A stretch of DNA of 32,997 bases from Arenimonas malthae CC-JY-1 (lineage in GTDB: Bacteria > Pseudomonadota > Gammaproteobacteria > Xanthomonadales > Xanthomonadaceae): positions 1-32,997 of the forward strand of contig NZ_AVCH01000148.1 in NCBI RefSeq assembly GCF_000747075.1. The letters run 5' to 3'. This document shows, one piece after another, positions 1 to 7,968 of this stretch (within the stretch, counting starts at the first letter, position 1; the number at the start of each line of letters is the position of its first letter). A program made the position numbers and the translations under genes. The notes beneath the pieces were generated by a model. It ran no database searches. It saw only the letters and a list, made by a program, of their open reading frames with translations, and was not told the DNA's origin.

Positions 1-1555
1 TGCGGCCGCGCAGCGCCGCCGATTCCACGCCCAGGCGCGCCGGCGCGTCGCCGGGCAGGCCGCCCAGCAGTTCCGACTGGCGGTCGAGCAGTTCCAGCGC
101 CTGGCGGTCGTCGCCCAGGCCCTGGCGCAGGCGTGCGATCAGCCCCAGCAGTTCGGCGCGCGCCTGCGGCTGGCCGCGCAGTTCGGTGTCGGCGCGGCGC
201 ACGCCGGCGTCGAGCAGGGTGCGCGCGTCCAGGCCACCGTCGCCGTTGGCCTGTTCGGTGTTTTCGAACAGCGCGATGACGAAATCCTGCATGGCCTGCG
301 CGCGCCCGGCTTCCTGCAGCGCGCGCTCGGTCTGCCAGGCCATGAAGCCCAGCGCCGCCACCACCAGCGCCGAGATCGTGGCGCCCACGCCCAGCGCCAC
401 CGAGTTGCGGCGGGCGAACTTGGCCGCGCGGTAGCCCAGGCTCTGCGGCCGCGCCAGCACCGGCTCGCCGTCGAGGTGGCGGCGCAGGTCCTGGGCCAGG
501 GCCTCGACCGAGACGTAGCGGTCTTCCGGCGCCTTGGCCAGGGCCTTGAGCAGGATGTTGTCGAGGTCCCCGGCCAGCTCGTGCGACCGCCGGCGCGGGT
601 GCGGGTCGCCCGCGTCGCGCGCGTGGCGGTAGGCGGCCTGCGAGGGACGCACCGGGTCGGCGCCGAGGATGGCTTCCTCCCAGGCCGCGTCGGTGCTGCG
701 CGCCGGGTCGTAGGGCTTGCGGCCCACCAGCAGTTCGTACAGCACCACGCCGAGCGAATACACGTCGGTCATGGTGGTGATGACGCCGTGGCGCAGCTGC
801 TCGGGCGCGGCGTAGTACAGGGTGAACGCGCGCGTGCCGGTGCCGGTGATCTCGGTGGCGTCGCCCGGGGCTTCGTCGAGGAGCTTGGCGATGCCGAAGT
901 CAAGCAGGCAGACCTCGCCGGCCGAGGTGACCAGGATGTTCGAGGGCTTGAGGTCGCGGTGCACCACCAGGTTGGCGTGGGCGTGGCTCACCGCGGCGCA
1001 GACCTGCAGGAACAGCTTCAGCCGCGCCGGTATGGAAAGCTTGAGCTGCTGCGCGTACTGGGTGATCGGTTCGCCCTGCACGTAGTCCAGCGCCAGGTAG
1101 GGCTGGCCGTCGGCGCTCACGCCGGCGTCGAGCAGGCGGGCGATGTGGGCGTGCCCCAGCCGCGCCAGGATCTGCCGCTCGCGGGTGAAGCGCTGGCGCA
1201 GGCCGGCGTCGCCCAGGCCCGGGCGCAGCAGCTTCAGGGCCACGCGGCGGTGGTAAAGGCCGTCGGCGCGCAGCGCCAGCCACACCTGGCCCATGCCGCC
1301 TTCGCCCAGCGGCCGCTCGAGCTTGTAGGGGCCGATGGACTGCCCGGGCTGGGGCGCGAACAGCGAGGCGTTGACCACCGATTCGGCCAGGAAATCGGGC
1401 CGCTCGTCCTCGAGCGCGATCAGCCTGCGGAGTTCTTCGCCGAGCGAGGCGTCGGCCAGGGTGATCTCGGCGAGCCGGCGGTCGCGCGCCGCCGGCTCCA
1501 TCTCGAGCAGTTCGTCGAGCAGCAGCGACAGCGTGGACCAGCGCTCGGTATCCAC
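1..1555 (-). CDS. Serine/threonine protein kinase, PknB-type with C-terminal membrane segment and TPR-like region (C-terminus cut by window edge)
   Basis: This is a Hanks-type protein kinase, read on the minus strand from GTG at 1553-1555. An in-frame TGA (the stop of the upstream sigma gene) lies six codons before the GTG, so the start is well bounded. Residues 1-65 form a helical leader common in this kinase family. The kinase domain follows: glycine loop GEGGMGQVW near 84-92, the VALK lysine near 108, catalytic loop HRDLKPSN near 199, DFG near 219 and APEQ near 250. One membrane segment is at about 383-405, and the visible tail is helical and TPR-like. It therefore probably phosphorylates cytoplasmic proteins from the inner membrane. 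It starts 15 bases after the ECF sigma gene and is probably co-transcribed with it. Target and signal cannot be read from the sequence. The 3' end lies outside the window. Confidence 0.93.
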   Translation of the reverse strand, partial: MDTERWSTLSLLLDELLEMEPAARDRRLAEITLADASLGEELRRLIALEDERPDFLAESVVNASLFAPQPGQSIGPYKLERPLGEGGMGQVWLALRADGLYHRRVALKLLRPGLGDAGLRQRFTRERQILARLGHAHIARLLDAGVSADGQPYLALDYVQGEPITQYAQQLKLSIPARLKLFLQVCAAVSHAHANLVVHRDLKPSNILVTSAGEVCLLDFGIAKLLDEAPGDATEITGTGTRAFTLYYAAPEQLRHGVITTMTDVYSLGVVLYELLVGRKPYDPARSTDAAWEEAILGADPVRPSQAAYRHARDAGDPHPRRRSHELAGDLDNILLKALAKAPEDRYVSVEALAQDLRRHLDGEPVLARPQSLGYRAAKFARRNSVALGVGATISALVVAALGFMAWQTERALQEAGRAQAMQDFVIALFENTEQANGDGGLDARTLLDAGVRRADTELRGQPQARAELLGLIARLRQGLGDDRQALELLDRQSELLGGLPGDAPARLGVESAALRGR

Positions 1556-1570
1556 GCCCGGTGGCCTGGT

Positions 1571-2134
1571 TCAGCCCTGCAGCGCGGCCAGCAGGAACAT
1601 GCGGGCCTTCTGCCAGTCGCGGCGCACGCTGCGCTCGGAGCGCTTGAGCAGGCCGGCGATCTCGGTTTCCGACAGGCCGGCGAAGTAGCGCATCTCCACC
1701 ACCTGGGCCAGGCGCGGGTCGAGGGCGTTGAGTTTGTTCAGCGCCACGTCCAGGCCCAGCATGTCCTCGTCCAGGCGCATGCCGCCGCCGGCGTCCTCGG
1801 GCAGGTCGGTGACGCGGTGCAGGTCGCCGCCGCGCTTCACCGCCATGCGCTGGCGGGCGTAGTCGACCACCACCGAGCGCATGGCGCTGGCGGCGTAGGC
1901 GAAGAAGTGGGCGCGGTCCTCGAACTCGGCCTCGGCGCGGCCGGCGAGCTTGAGGTAGGCCTCGTGCACCAGGGCGGTGGTGTCGAGCGTGTGGCCGTGC
2001 TGCTGGCCGCCGAGCTGGCGCCGGGCCATGCCGTGCAATTCGCGGTAAAGCGTGGCCAGCACCCGGTCGAGCGCGGACTTGTCACCGCCACGGGCGGCGC
2101 TCAACCACTGGGTGATTTCGGCGGTGTCGTTCAT
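1571..2134 (-). CDS. ECF-type RNA polymerase sigma factor (Sig-70_X6-like)
   Basis: A 187-residue sigma-70-family factor of the extracytoplasmic-function class. I chose the ATG at 2132-2134 (MNDTAEITQW) because it is preceded by GGGGAAGC on the minus strand; an upstream extension to 2179 has no ribosome site. Region 2 is at about 25-90 (LVHEAYLKLAG, then FAYAASAMRSVVVDYAR) and region 4 at about 130-185 (VVEMRYFAGLSETEIAGLL, then RSVRRDWQKARMFL). The HEAYLKL and VDYAR motifs are typical of the Sig-70_X6 subfamily. That subfamily is often encoded beside a PknB-type kinase instead of an anti-sigma factor, as seen here with the kinase gene starting 15 bases downstream. Regulation by that kinase is inference. 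Confidence 0.92.
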   Translation of the reverse strand: MNDTAEITQWLSAARGGDKSALDRVLATLYRELHGMARRQLGGQQHGHTLDTTALVHEAYLKLAGRAEAEFEDRAHFFAYAASAMRSVVVDYARQRMAVKRGGDLHRVTDLPEDAGGGMRLDEDMLGLDVALNKLNALDPRLAQVVEMRYFAGLSETEIAGLLKRSERSVRRDWQKARMFLLAALQG

Positions 2135-2168
2135 GCTTCCCCGGAGCCCGTCTGCGCGGGCTGGGGAC

Positions 2169-2174
2169 ACTATA
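2169..2174 (-). promoter_or_regulatory. Possible -10 element for the sigma/kinase operon
   Basis: On the minus strand the hexamer TATAGT (four matches to TATAAT) lies about 35 bases before the sigma-factor ATG, in one of the few AT-rich spots of the 104-base gap behind mutM. No good -35 hexamer is seen at 16-18 bases, so this is a weak call. Confidence 0.25.
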
Positions 2175-2238
2175 ACCAAAGTGTTCGCCAGGTCACGCTC
2201 CGGCGGGCTGCAGGAGGGCCTTCAGGCCCGACCGCCTG

Positions 2239-3051
2239 TCACCGCTGGCAGCCGGGACACCATGCCGTGGCGCGGTTCCCCATGCGCCCATCGCGGATTT
2301 TCCGGCCGCAAACCTTGCAGTTTTCGCCTTCCCGGCCGTAGACGAACAACTCCTGCTCGAAATAGCCCGGCGCGCCGTCGGGGCTGAGAAAATCTCGCAG
2401 CGTGGTGCCGCCGCGGGTGATGGCGTGGGCCAGGATGGTCTTCACCGCCCCAGCCAGGCGGCGGTAGCGCTCGCGGCTGACCGAGCCGGCGGCCCGGCCG
2501 GGGGCGATGCCGGCCCGGAACAGGCTCTCGGCGGCGTAGATGTTGCCCACGCCCACCACCACCGCCTGGTCCATCAGGAAGGTCTTCACCGGCGCCTTGC
2601 GGCCGCGGCTGAGCTCGAAGAGGTAGTCGCCGCCGAAGGCGTCCGACAGCGGTTCCGGGCCCAGGTGGGCCAGCAGTTCGTGGGTCTCGCCCGCCGGCTG
2701 CCAGAGCAGGCAGCCGAAGCGGCGCGGGTCGGTGAAGCGCAGCACCCGGCCGGAATCGAGCGCCAGGTCCACGTGGTCGTGCGCGGCCACCGGCGTGGCG
2801 GCGGGCAGCACGCGCAGCATGCCGCTCATGCCCAGGTGCAGCAGCGCGCTGCCGGGGGCGGTGTCGAGCAGCAGGTACTTGGCGCGCCGGCGCACGCCCA
2901 GCACGCGCTGGCCGGGCAGTTCGCGCGCCACTTCGGGCGGGATCGGCCAGCGCAGGTCCGGGCGGCGCAGCACCACGCCGGTGACCAGGCGGCCTTCCAC
3001 GTGCGGCGCCAGGCCGCGCCGGGTGGTTTCGACTTCGGGCAATTCGGGCAT
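2239..3051 (-). CDS. mutM: Formamidopyrimidine-DNA glycosylase (Fpg/MutM)
   Basis: A 270-residue bifunctional glycosylase/AP lyase that removes 8-oxoguanine and formamidopyrimidines from DNA; the length is normal for the family. The N-terminus is [14 protein letters not shown]: after removal of Met the proline is the Schiff-base nucleophile, followed by the catalytic glutamate. The conserved lysine lies in RRAKYLLL near residue 58. The helix-two-turn-helix region contains [14 protein letters not shown]. The C-terminal zinc finger is complete: CKVC, then the DNA-contacting arginine in NRATAW, then CPGC. It is divergent from the channel gene, with 72 bases between the starts, and is followed by the sigma/kinase pair in the same direction. 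Nothing looks unusual. Confidence 0.97.
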   Translation of the reverse strand: MPELPEVETTRRGLAPHVEGRLVTGVVLRRPDLRWPIPPEVARELPGQRVLGVRRRAKYLLLDTAPGSALLHLGMSGMLRVLPAATPVAAHDHVDLALDSGRVLRFTDPRRFGCLLWQPAGETHELLAHLGPEPLSDAFGGDYLFELSRGRKAPVKTFLMDQAVVVGVGNIYAAESLFRAGIAPGRAAGSVSRERYRRLAGAVKTILAHAITRGGTTLRDFLSPDGAPGYFEQELFVYGREGENCKVCGRKIRDGRMGNRATAWCPGCQR

Positions 3052-3123
3052 GGGCGAAGTGTCGCAGAGCCGGCCCGGCGCGGGTCAATTGCCGCGCCCC
3101 GGCGCGCGGCATAGCCTAGGCGG

Positions 3124-6100
3124 ATGCGCCTGAAGCCCCCCGTGTCCCGCCTCGCCCTGGGCCTGGCCCTGCTGCTCTTGCCCATCGCTCTCCTGGCCGC
3201 CCCGTCCGGGCCGGTGGAAAGCCTGCGCGGGGCCCTGGGCACGCTGGCCGATCCGCAGCGCCAGGCCGCCAGCGACAACCTCGACGCCGCCACCGCCGCC
3301 GACCGCGAGGGCGCACAGTTCCGCCAGCAGTTCGACGCCCTGCGCGCCGAAGCCGCCACCGCCCCGGCCCGCACCGCGGAATTCGAGCGCGACCTGCAGC
3401 AGGACCCGGGCCAGGCCCTGGCCCGCTGGCGCGCCCGGCTGCCGGCCACTTCCGACGTGGAGCTGCTCGAGCGCCTGCTGGAACAGGAACGGCTGGAAGC
3501 CGAACGCCTGGGCGACCGCATCGCCCGCCTCACCTCCGACCTGGGCGCCGCGCTGGCGCCCTCGGCCGGCGCGGCCGGCGGCGTGGACGACCTGCGCCGC
3601 CGCCTCGAGGACCTGTCCGCGCCGGTGCCGGCCACCGACGGCGAGCCCGCCGCGCTCACCGAATCGCGCCGCCTGCGCCAGGCCGCCGAGCGCCGCCGCG
3701 CCGAGGCCGAACTGCAGCTGCGCGAAGCCGAGCAGGATTTCGCCGGCACCCGCCAGCGCCTGCAGGAACTGGAGCTGCGCGTGCTGCGCCAGCGCCTGGC
3801 CCAGCACGAACCGCGCCTGGCCCTGCTGCAGCAGCGCATCGCCGAACTCGGCCGCGAGGCCCTGCAGGCCCTGGCCGGGCAGGTGGAAACCCGCGCCGCC
3901 GCCCTGCCGCCCGGCGACGCCGTGCTGGCCAAGGCCGCCGCCGACAACCTGGCCCTGGCCCGCGAACTGCTGGCCGCCAACGAGGCCCTGGCCGGCCAGC
4001 GCGGCAAGCTGGCCGCCGAGGAACAGGCCCTGGCCCGGGACCGCGCCGCCCTGCGCGACAGCCGCACCCGCCTCGAGCTCGGCGGCCGCAGCGAACAGGT
4101 GGGCACCTGGCTGTGGGCCGTGCTGCGCCGGCTCGAAAGCGAGGCGGCCCTGTCCGAACGCCTGTCCGGGGTGCGCAAGGAGCTCGCCGGCGTGCGCCTG
4201 CGCCTGATCGCCCTGGACGAAACCCAGCGCGACCTCGGCGACCCCGCCGCGCTGGCGCGCCAGCTGCGCGCCAACGACCCGGCCCGCCAGGACGAAGACG
4301 GCCCCGCCGCCCGCGCCGCCGGCAACGACCCGGTGCGCACGTGGCTGGAAGCCCGCGTCGACCTCGCGGCCCGGCTCGAACCGCTGCTGTGGCGCCAGGT
4401 GGCCGCGCTCGAACAGGCCGAACGCACCCTGCAGGCGCGCCTGCAGGCCACCACCGAACTGCGCCAGCTGCTCGACCGCAACCTGCTGTGGATCCGCAGC
4501 CACCCGCCGGTGGACACCGCCTGGTTCGGCCGCTGGCCGGAAGGCGCCCGCGACCTGGCCAAGCCTTCCCGCTTCGCCACCAGCGCGCGGCTGCTGTCGG
4601 AATCGGTGGCGCAGCGGCCCTTCCGCTACGCCGGCGCGGTGGCGCTGGTGCTCGCCCTGCTGTGGCTGCGCCGGCGCGCCCCGGCGCGGCTGGAGGGCCT
4701 GGCGCAGGCCGTGCGCGAAGTGCAGCACGACCGCTACCGCCGCACCCTGCAGAGCCTGGGCTGGACCGTGCTGGCGGCGCTGCCCGGCGCGGCCGCGCTG
4801 TGGCTGCTCGGCGACCTGCTGCAGCAGGTGGGCGAACGCGGCAAGTACAGCGACTCCCTCGGCGGCGCGCTGCAGGCGCTGGCGCCGGCGGCGTTCACCT
4901 TGTCCTTCCTGGCCTGGCTGGTGCGCGAGCGCGGCCTGGCGCATGCGCATTTCCGCTGGGTGCGGGCGCGCCGCGAGGCCCTGCAGCGCTGGCTGCCGCG
5001 CCTGATGGCGGGCCTGCTGCCGCTGTACTTCATCGTCGCGCTGGCCTTCCTGCGCGGGCAGGACCTGGCCATCGACGTCTCGGCGCGCCTGGGCATCGTG
5101 CTGGCCTCGCTGCTCTCGGCCTGGGCGCTGTGGCGGCTGCTGGCGCCGGACGCGCTGTGGATGCGCCGCGGCGTGGTGCTGGAACCCTCGGCCGCGCGCC
5201 GCGCGCTGCGCGTCCTGCTGCCGGCCGCGCAGCTGGCCTGCGCGGCGCTGGCCATCGACGGCTTCGTGTATTCCACCGCCATCGTGCTCGACGCGCAGTT
5301 CGCCAGCGTCGGCGTGTTCACCGCGGTGGCGGTGCTGCACGGGCTGCTGTCGCGCTGGTCGGCGCTGGGCGAACGCCGCCTGGCCTACCGCCGGCTCGAA
5401 CTCAAGCGCGAAGCCGAGGCCGCCGCGCGCACCGAAGGCGGCGGCGACGAGGACGGCGGCGAAGCGCTGCCGGTGGAAGCGGACGCCGACCTCGCGCTCG
5501 ACAAGGTCAACGCCCAGACCCGCCGCCTGCTGCGCGCGCTGAAGCTGGTGCTGCTGGTGCTGGGCCTGGCCTGGGTGTGGTCCGGCGTGATGCCGGCCTT
5601 CGCGCGCCTGGACGAAGTGGTGCTGTGGTCGATCGCCGAAACCGCCGCCGACGGCGGCACCACCGCCGTGCCCATCACGCTGATGGCGGCGCTGCTGGGC
5701 GTGGTGGCGCTGGCGCTGACCGTGGTGGCGGCGCGCAACCTGCCGGGCCTGCTCGAGATCGGCCTGCTGTCGAAGGTGAACATCGACTCGGCCTCGCGTT
5801 ACGCCATCACCAGCGTTTCGCGCTACGCCATCGTGATGGTGGGCATCGTCGTCGGACTGGGCCTGCTGGGCCTGCGCTGGGGCCAGCTGCAGTGGATGGC
5901 GGCGGCGCTGACGGTGGGCCTGGGCTTCGGCCTGCAGGAAATCTTCGCCAATTTCGTCTCGGGCCTGATCCTGCTGTTCGAGCGGCCGTTCCGGGTCGGC
6001 GACGTGATCACCGTGAACAACCTCGACGGCACCGTCACCCGCATCCGCACCCGCGCCACCACCATCCTGGACTTCGACAACAAGGAAATCGTGGTCCCGA

Positions 6101-6504
6101 ACAAGACCTTCATCACCGGCCAGCTGGTGAACTGGACGCTCAGCGACGAAACCACCCGCATCGTGGTGAAGGTGGGCGTGGACTACGGCACCGACCCGGC
6201 CCTGGTGCACCGGCTGCTGGCCCAGGCCGCGGCCGAGAACCCCCGCGTGCTGGAATCGCCGGCGCCGCGCAGCTGGCTGCTGGAGTTCGGCGCCAATTCG
6301 CTCGATTTCGAGCTGCGGGTGTTCGTGGGCGCCATTTCCGACCGCCTGGCGGTGCGCAACGAGCTGAACGTGAGGCTGGTGGAGCTGTTCGAACAGCATG
6401 GCGTGGGCTTCGCCTACCCGCAGCTGGACGTGCACGTGCGCGACCTGCCGGCCGCCCCGCCGGCCGCCCCGGCGTCGCCGGAGCCCCGTCCCGGCCCCTT
6501 GTGA
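3124..6504 (+). CDS. Large MscS-family mechanosensitive channel (MscK/MscM type)
   Basis: An 1126-residue inner-membrane channel that would release osmolytes under hypo-osmotic stress. A signal peptide occupies residues 1-26 (RLALGLALLLLPIALLAAP). A long Arg/Glu/Ala-rich periplasmic coiled-coil domain follows to about 480, then some ten hydrophobic segments from about 500 to 920. The C-terminal MscS core is clear: pore helix and beta-domain entry with LTVGLGFGLQEIFANF and FERPFRVGD near 951, then VPNKTF. Total length and architecture match the MscK/YjeP subgroup and not the short MscS. The ATG has AGGCGG just upstream. A 4.4-kb open frame on the opposite strand across this gene is a codon-bias artefact. 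Which subgroup member it is functionally cannot be decided from sequence. Confidence 0.93.
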   Translation: MRLKPPVSRLALGLALLLLPIALLAAPSGPVESLRGALGTLADPQRQAASDNLDAATAADREGAQFRQQFDALRAEAATAPARTAEFERDLQQDPGQALARWRARLPATSDVELLERLLEQERLEAERLGDRIARLTSDLGAALAPSAGAAGGVDDLRRRLEDLSAPVPATDGEPAALTESRRLRQAAERRRAEAELQLREAEQDFAGTRQRLQELELRVLRQRLAQHEPRLALLQQRIAELGREALQALAGQVETRAAALPPGDAVLAKAAADNLALARELLAANEALAGQRGKLAAEEQALARDRAALRDSRTRLELGGRSEQVGTWLWAVLRRLESEAALSERLSGVRKELAGVRLRLIALDETQRDLGDPAALARQLRANDPARQDEDGPAARAAGNDPVRTWLEARVDLAARLEPLLWRQVAALEQAERTLQARLQATTELRQLLDRNLLWIRSHPPVDTAWFGRWPEGARDLAKPSRFATSARLLSESVAQRPFRYAGAVALVLALLWLRRRAPARLEGLAQAVREVQHDRYRRTLQSLGWTVLAALPGAAALWLLGDLLQQVGERGKYSDSLGGALQALAPAAFTLSFLAWLVRERGLAHAHFRWVRARREALQRWLPRLMAGLLPLYFIVALAFLRGQDLAIDVSARLGIVLASLLSAWALWRLLAPDALWMRRGVVLEPSAARRALRVLLPAAQLACAALAIDGFVYSTAIVLDAQFASVGVFTAVAVLHGLLSRWSALGERRLAYRRLELKREAEAAARTEGGGDEDGGEALPVEADADLALDKVNAQTRRLLRALKLVLLVLGLAWVWSGVMPAFARLDEVVLWSIAETAADGGTTAVPITLMAALLGVVALALTVVAARNLPGLLEIGLLSKVNIDSASRYAITSVSRYAIVMVGIVVGLGLLGLRWGQLQWMAAALTVGLGFGLQEIFANFVSGLILLFERPFRVGDVITVNNLDGTVTRIRTRATTILDFDNKEIVVPNKTFITGQLVNWTLSDETTRIVVKVGVDYGTDPALVHRLLAQAAAENPRVLESPAPRSWLLEFGANSLDFELRVFVGAISDRLAVRNELNVRLVELFEQHGVGFAYPQLDVHVRDLPAAPPAAPASPEPRPGPL

Positions 6505-6612
6505 GCGCCGCGCGGCGCCCCCATACGAAGCCGGAGGGTGACGCCACCGGCGACGGCGGGCATCATCGTCCCTGATACCGGGCCAGAGCGCCCGCCCCCC
6601 CTGGAGTCCTGG

Positions 6613-7797
6613 ATGTCCCCCGAGTTGTTCGACTGGCTGGCCCGCGGCCTCACGCAGGCCAGCTACTGGCAGATGGCCCTGTATTTCCTGGTGGTGGTGC
6701 AGGTCACCATCTTCACCGTCACCCTGTACCTGCACCGCAGCGCGGCGCACCGCGGCGTCGATTTCCACCCGGTGCTCACCCACTTCTTCCGCTTCTGGGC
6801 CTGGCTCACCACCGCCATGGTCACCAAGGAATGGACCGCGGTGCACCGCAAGCACCACGCCAAGTGCGAAACCGCCGAAGACCCGCACAGCCCGCGCTTC
6901 CAGGGCATCAACAAGGTGCTGTGGCGCGGCGTCGAGCTCTACCAGAGCGCGCGCGAAGACAAGGACATGCTCGAGAAGTACGGCAAGGGTTCGCCGGACG
7001 ACTGGATCGAACGCAAGCTCTACACCCGCTGGCCGACGATGGGCCCGGTGACCATGCTGGCCATCAACCTGGCGCTGTTCGGCCTGCCGGGCATCGCCAT
7101 CTGGGCGCTGCAGATGGCCTGGATCCCGTTCTGGGCCGCCGGCGTCATCAATGGCCTGGGCCACTGGTGGGGCTACCGCAACTTCGACACCGCCGACACC
7201 GCCACCAACCTCACCCCGTGGGCGTTCTGGGTGGGCGGCGAAGAGCTGCACAACAACCACCACGCCTTCCCCAGCTCGGCCAAGTTCGCGCTGCGCAAGT
7301 ACGAATTCGACATCGGCTGGACCGTGATCCGCGGCCTGCAGGCCCTGGGCCTGGCCAAGGTGCTGCGCGTGGCGCCGGAGCTCGACGTGCGCCCGAACAT
7401 CCAGGTGCCCGACGCCGACACCATGCGCGCGGTCATGGCGCACCGCTGGCAGGTGGCCACCGACTACTTCCAGCTGGTGCTCAAGCCGCACCTCAAGGCC
7501 GAAGCCCAGGACCTGCCGGGCCGCCTGCGCCGCGCCTTCCGCAGCGAGGGCAAGTGGCTCAGCGACGACAACCGCGCGCGCTTCAGCGCCTGGATCGCCG
7601 AGCGCCCGAACACCCAGCGCCTGCTCGAGTTCCGCCAGCGCCTGCTGGCGATCTACGAGATCAAGAGCGCCGAGGCCGAGACCAAGCTCGAGGCCCTGCG
7701 CGCCTGGTGCGCCGAGGCCGAAGCCTCCGGCATCCGCCAGCTCGAGGAGTTCTCGGCGCGCCTGAAGGGCTATTCCATGGCGCCCGCGCGCGCCTGA
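6613..7797 (+). CDS. Membrane fatty-acid desaturase, DesA/DesB type (delta-9)
   Basis: A 394-residue integral membrane di-iron desaturase that would introduce a cis double bond into acyl chains and so adjust membrane fluidity. All three histidine boxes are present: HRSAAH near residue 42, HRKHH near 78, and HNNHH near 216. The segment IPFWAAGVINGLGHWWGYRN is typical of the bacterial DesA/DesB family. Hydrophobic stretches lie around residues 16-45, 55-75 and 145-190. The C-terminal 120 residues are a charged helical tail also typical of these proteins. I took ATG 6613 because GGAG lies seven bases upstream; an in-frame extension to 6538 has a proline-rich, unconvincing sequence. Whether the substrate is acyl-CoA or phospholipid-bound cannot be read here. 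A hairpin terminator follows. Confidence 0.93.
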   Translation: MSPELFDWLARGLTQASYWQMALYFLVVVQVTIFTVTLYLHRSAAHRGVDFHPVLTHFFRFWAWLTTAMVTKEWTAVHRKHHAKCETAEDPHSPRFQGINKVLWRGVELYQSAREDKDMLEKYGKGSPDDWIERKLYTRWPTMGPVTMLAINLALFGLPGIAIWALQMAWIPFWAAGVINGLGHWWGYRNFDTADTATNLTPWAFWVGGEELHNNHHAFPSSAKFALRKYEFDIGWTVIRGLQALGLAKVLRVAPELDVRPNIQVPDADTMRAVMAHRWQVATDYFQLVLKPHLKAEAQDLPGRLRRAFRSEGKWLSDDNRARFSAWIAERPNTQRLLEFRQRLLAIYEIKSAEAETKLEALRAWCAEAEASGIRQLEEFSARLKGYSMAPARA

Positions 7798-7821
7798 GCC
7801 CGCTCCACCGCGTCACCCGGC

Positions 7822-7845
7822 ACGGGCCCGCTTCGGCGGGCCCGT
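7822..7845 (+). terminator. Hairpin terminator after the desaturase gene
   Basis: A perfect 10-bp stem (ACGGGCCCGC / GCGGGCCCGT) with a TTCG tetraloop starts 25 bases after the desaturase stop. It is followed by TCCATTTCC instead of a clean T-run, so it is a good hairpin but an imperfect intrinsic terminator. Confidence 0.7.
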
Positions 7846-7968
7846 TCCATTTCCGGTCCTGCGCTTCGCCGCCTTGCGCAGGCGCTGGCCGTCGCGCCTG
7901 CCCCGGGCCGGTTCCTGCGAGAATGGGCGCCTTCGGGCGCCACGGCGCCGGCTTTGCACCCACTTTCC

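Noticed and set aside
476-2341. 621-codon plus-strand frame across the kinase and sigma genes
   Set aside because: It is antisense to well-supported genes, has no motifs, and is rich in Val/Gly/Gln/His as expected from a shadow frame.
3085-7491. 1468-codon open frame on the minus strand opposite the channel and desaturase genes
   Set aside because: The plus-strand genes have clear family motifs; the antisense frame is low-complexity Gln/Gly/His/Arg/Ala, a usual artefact of GC-rich codon use.
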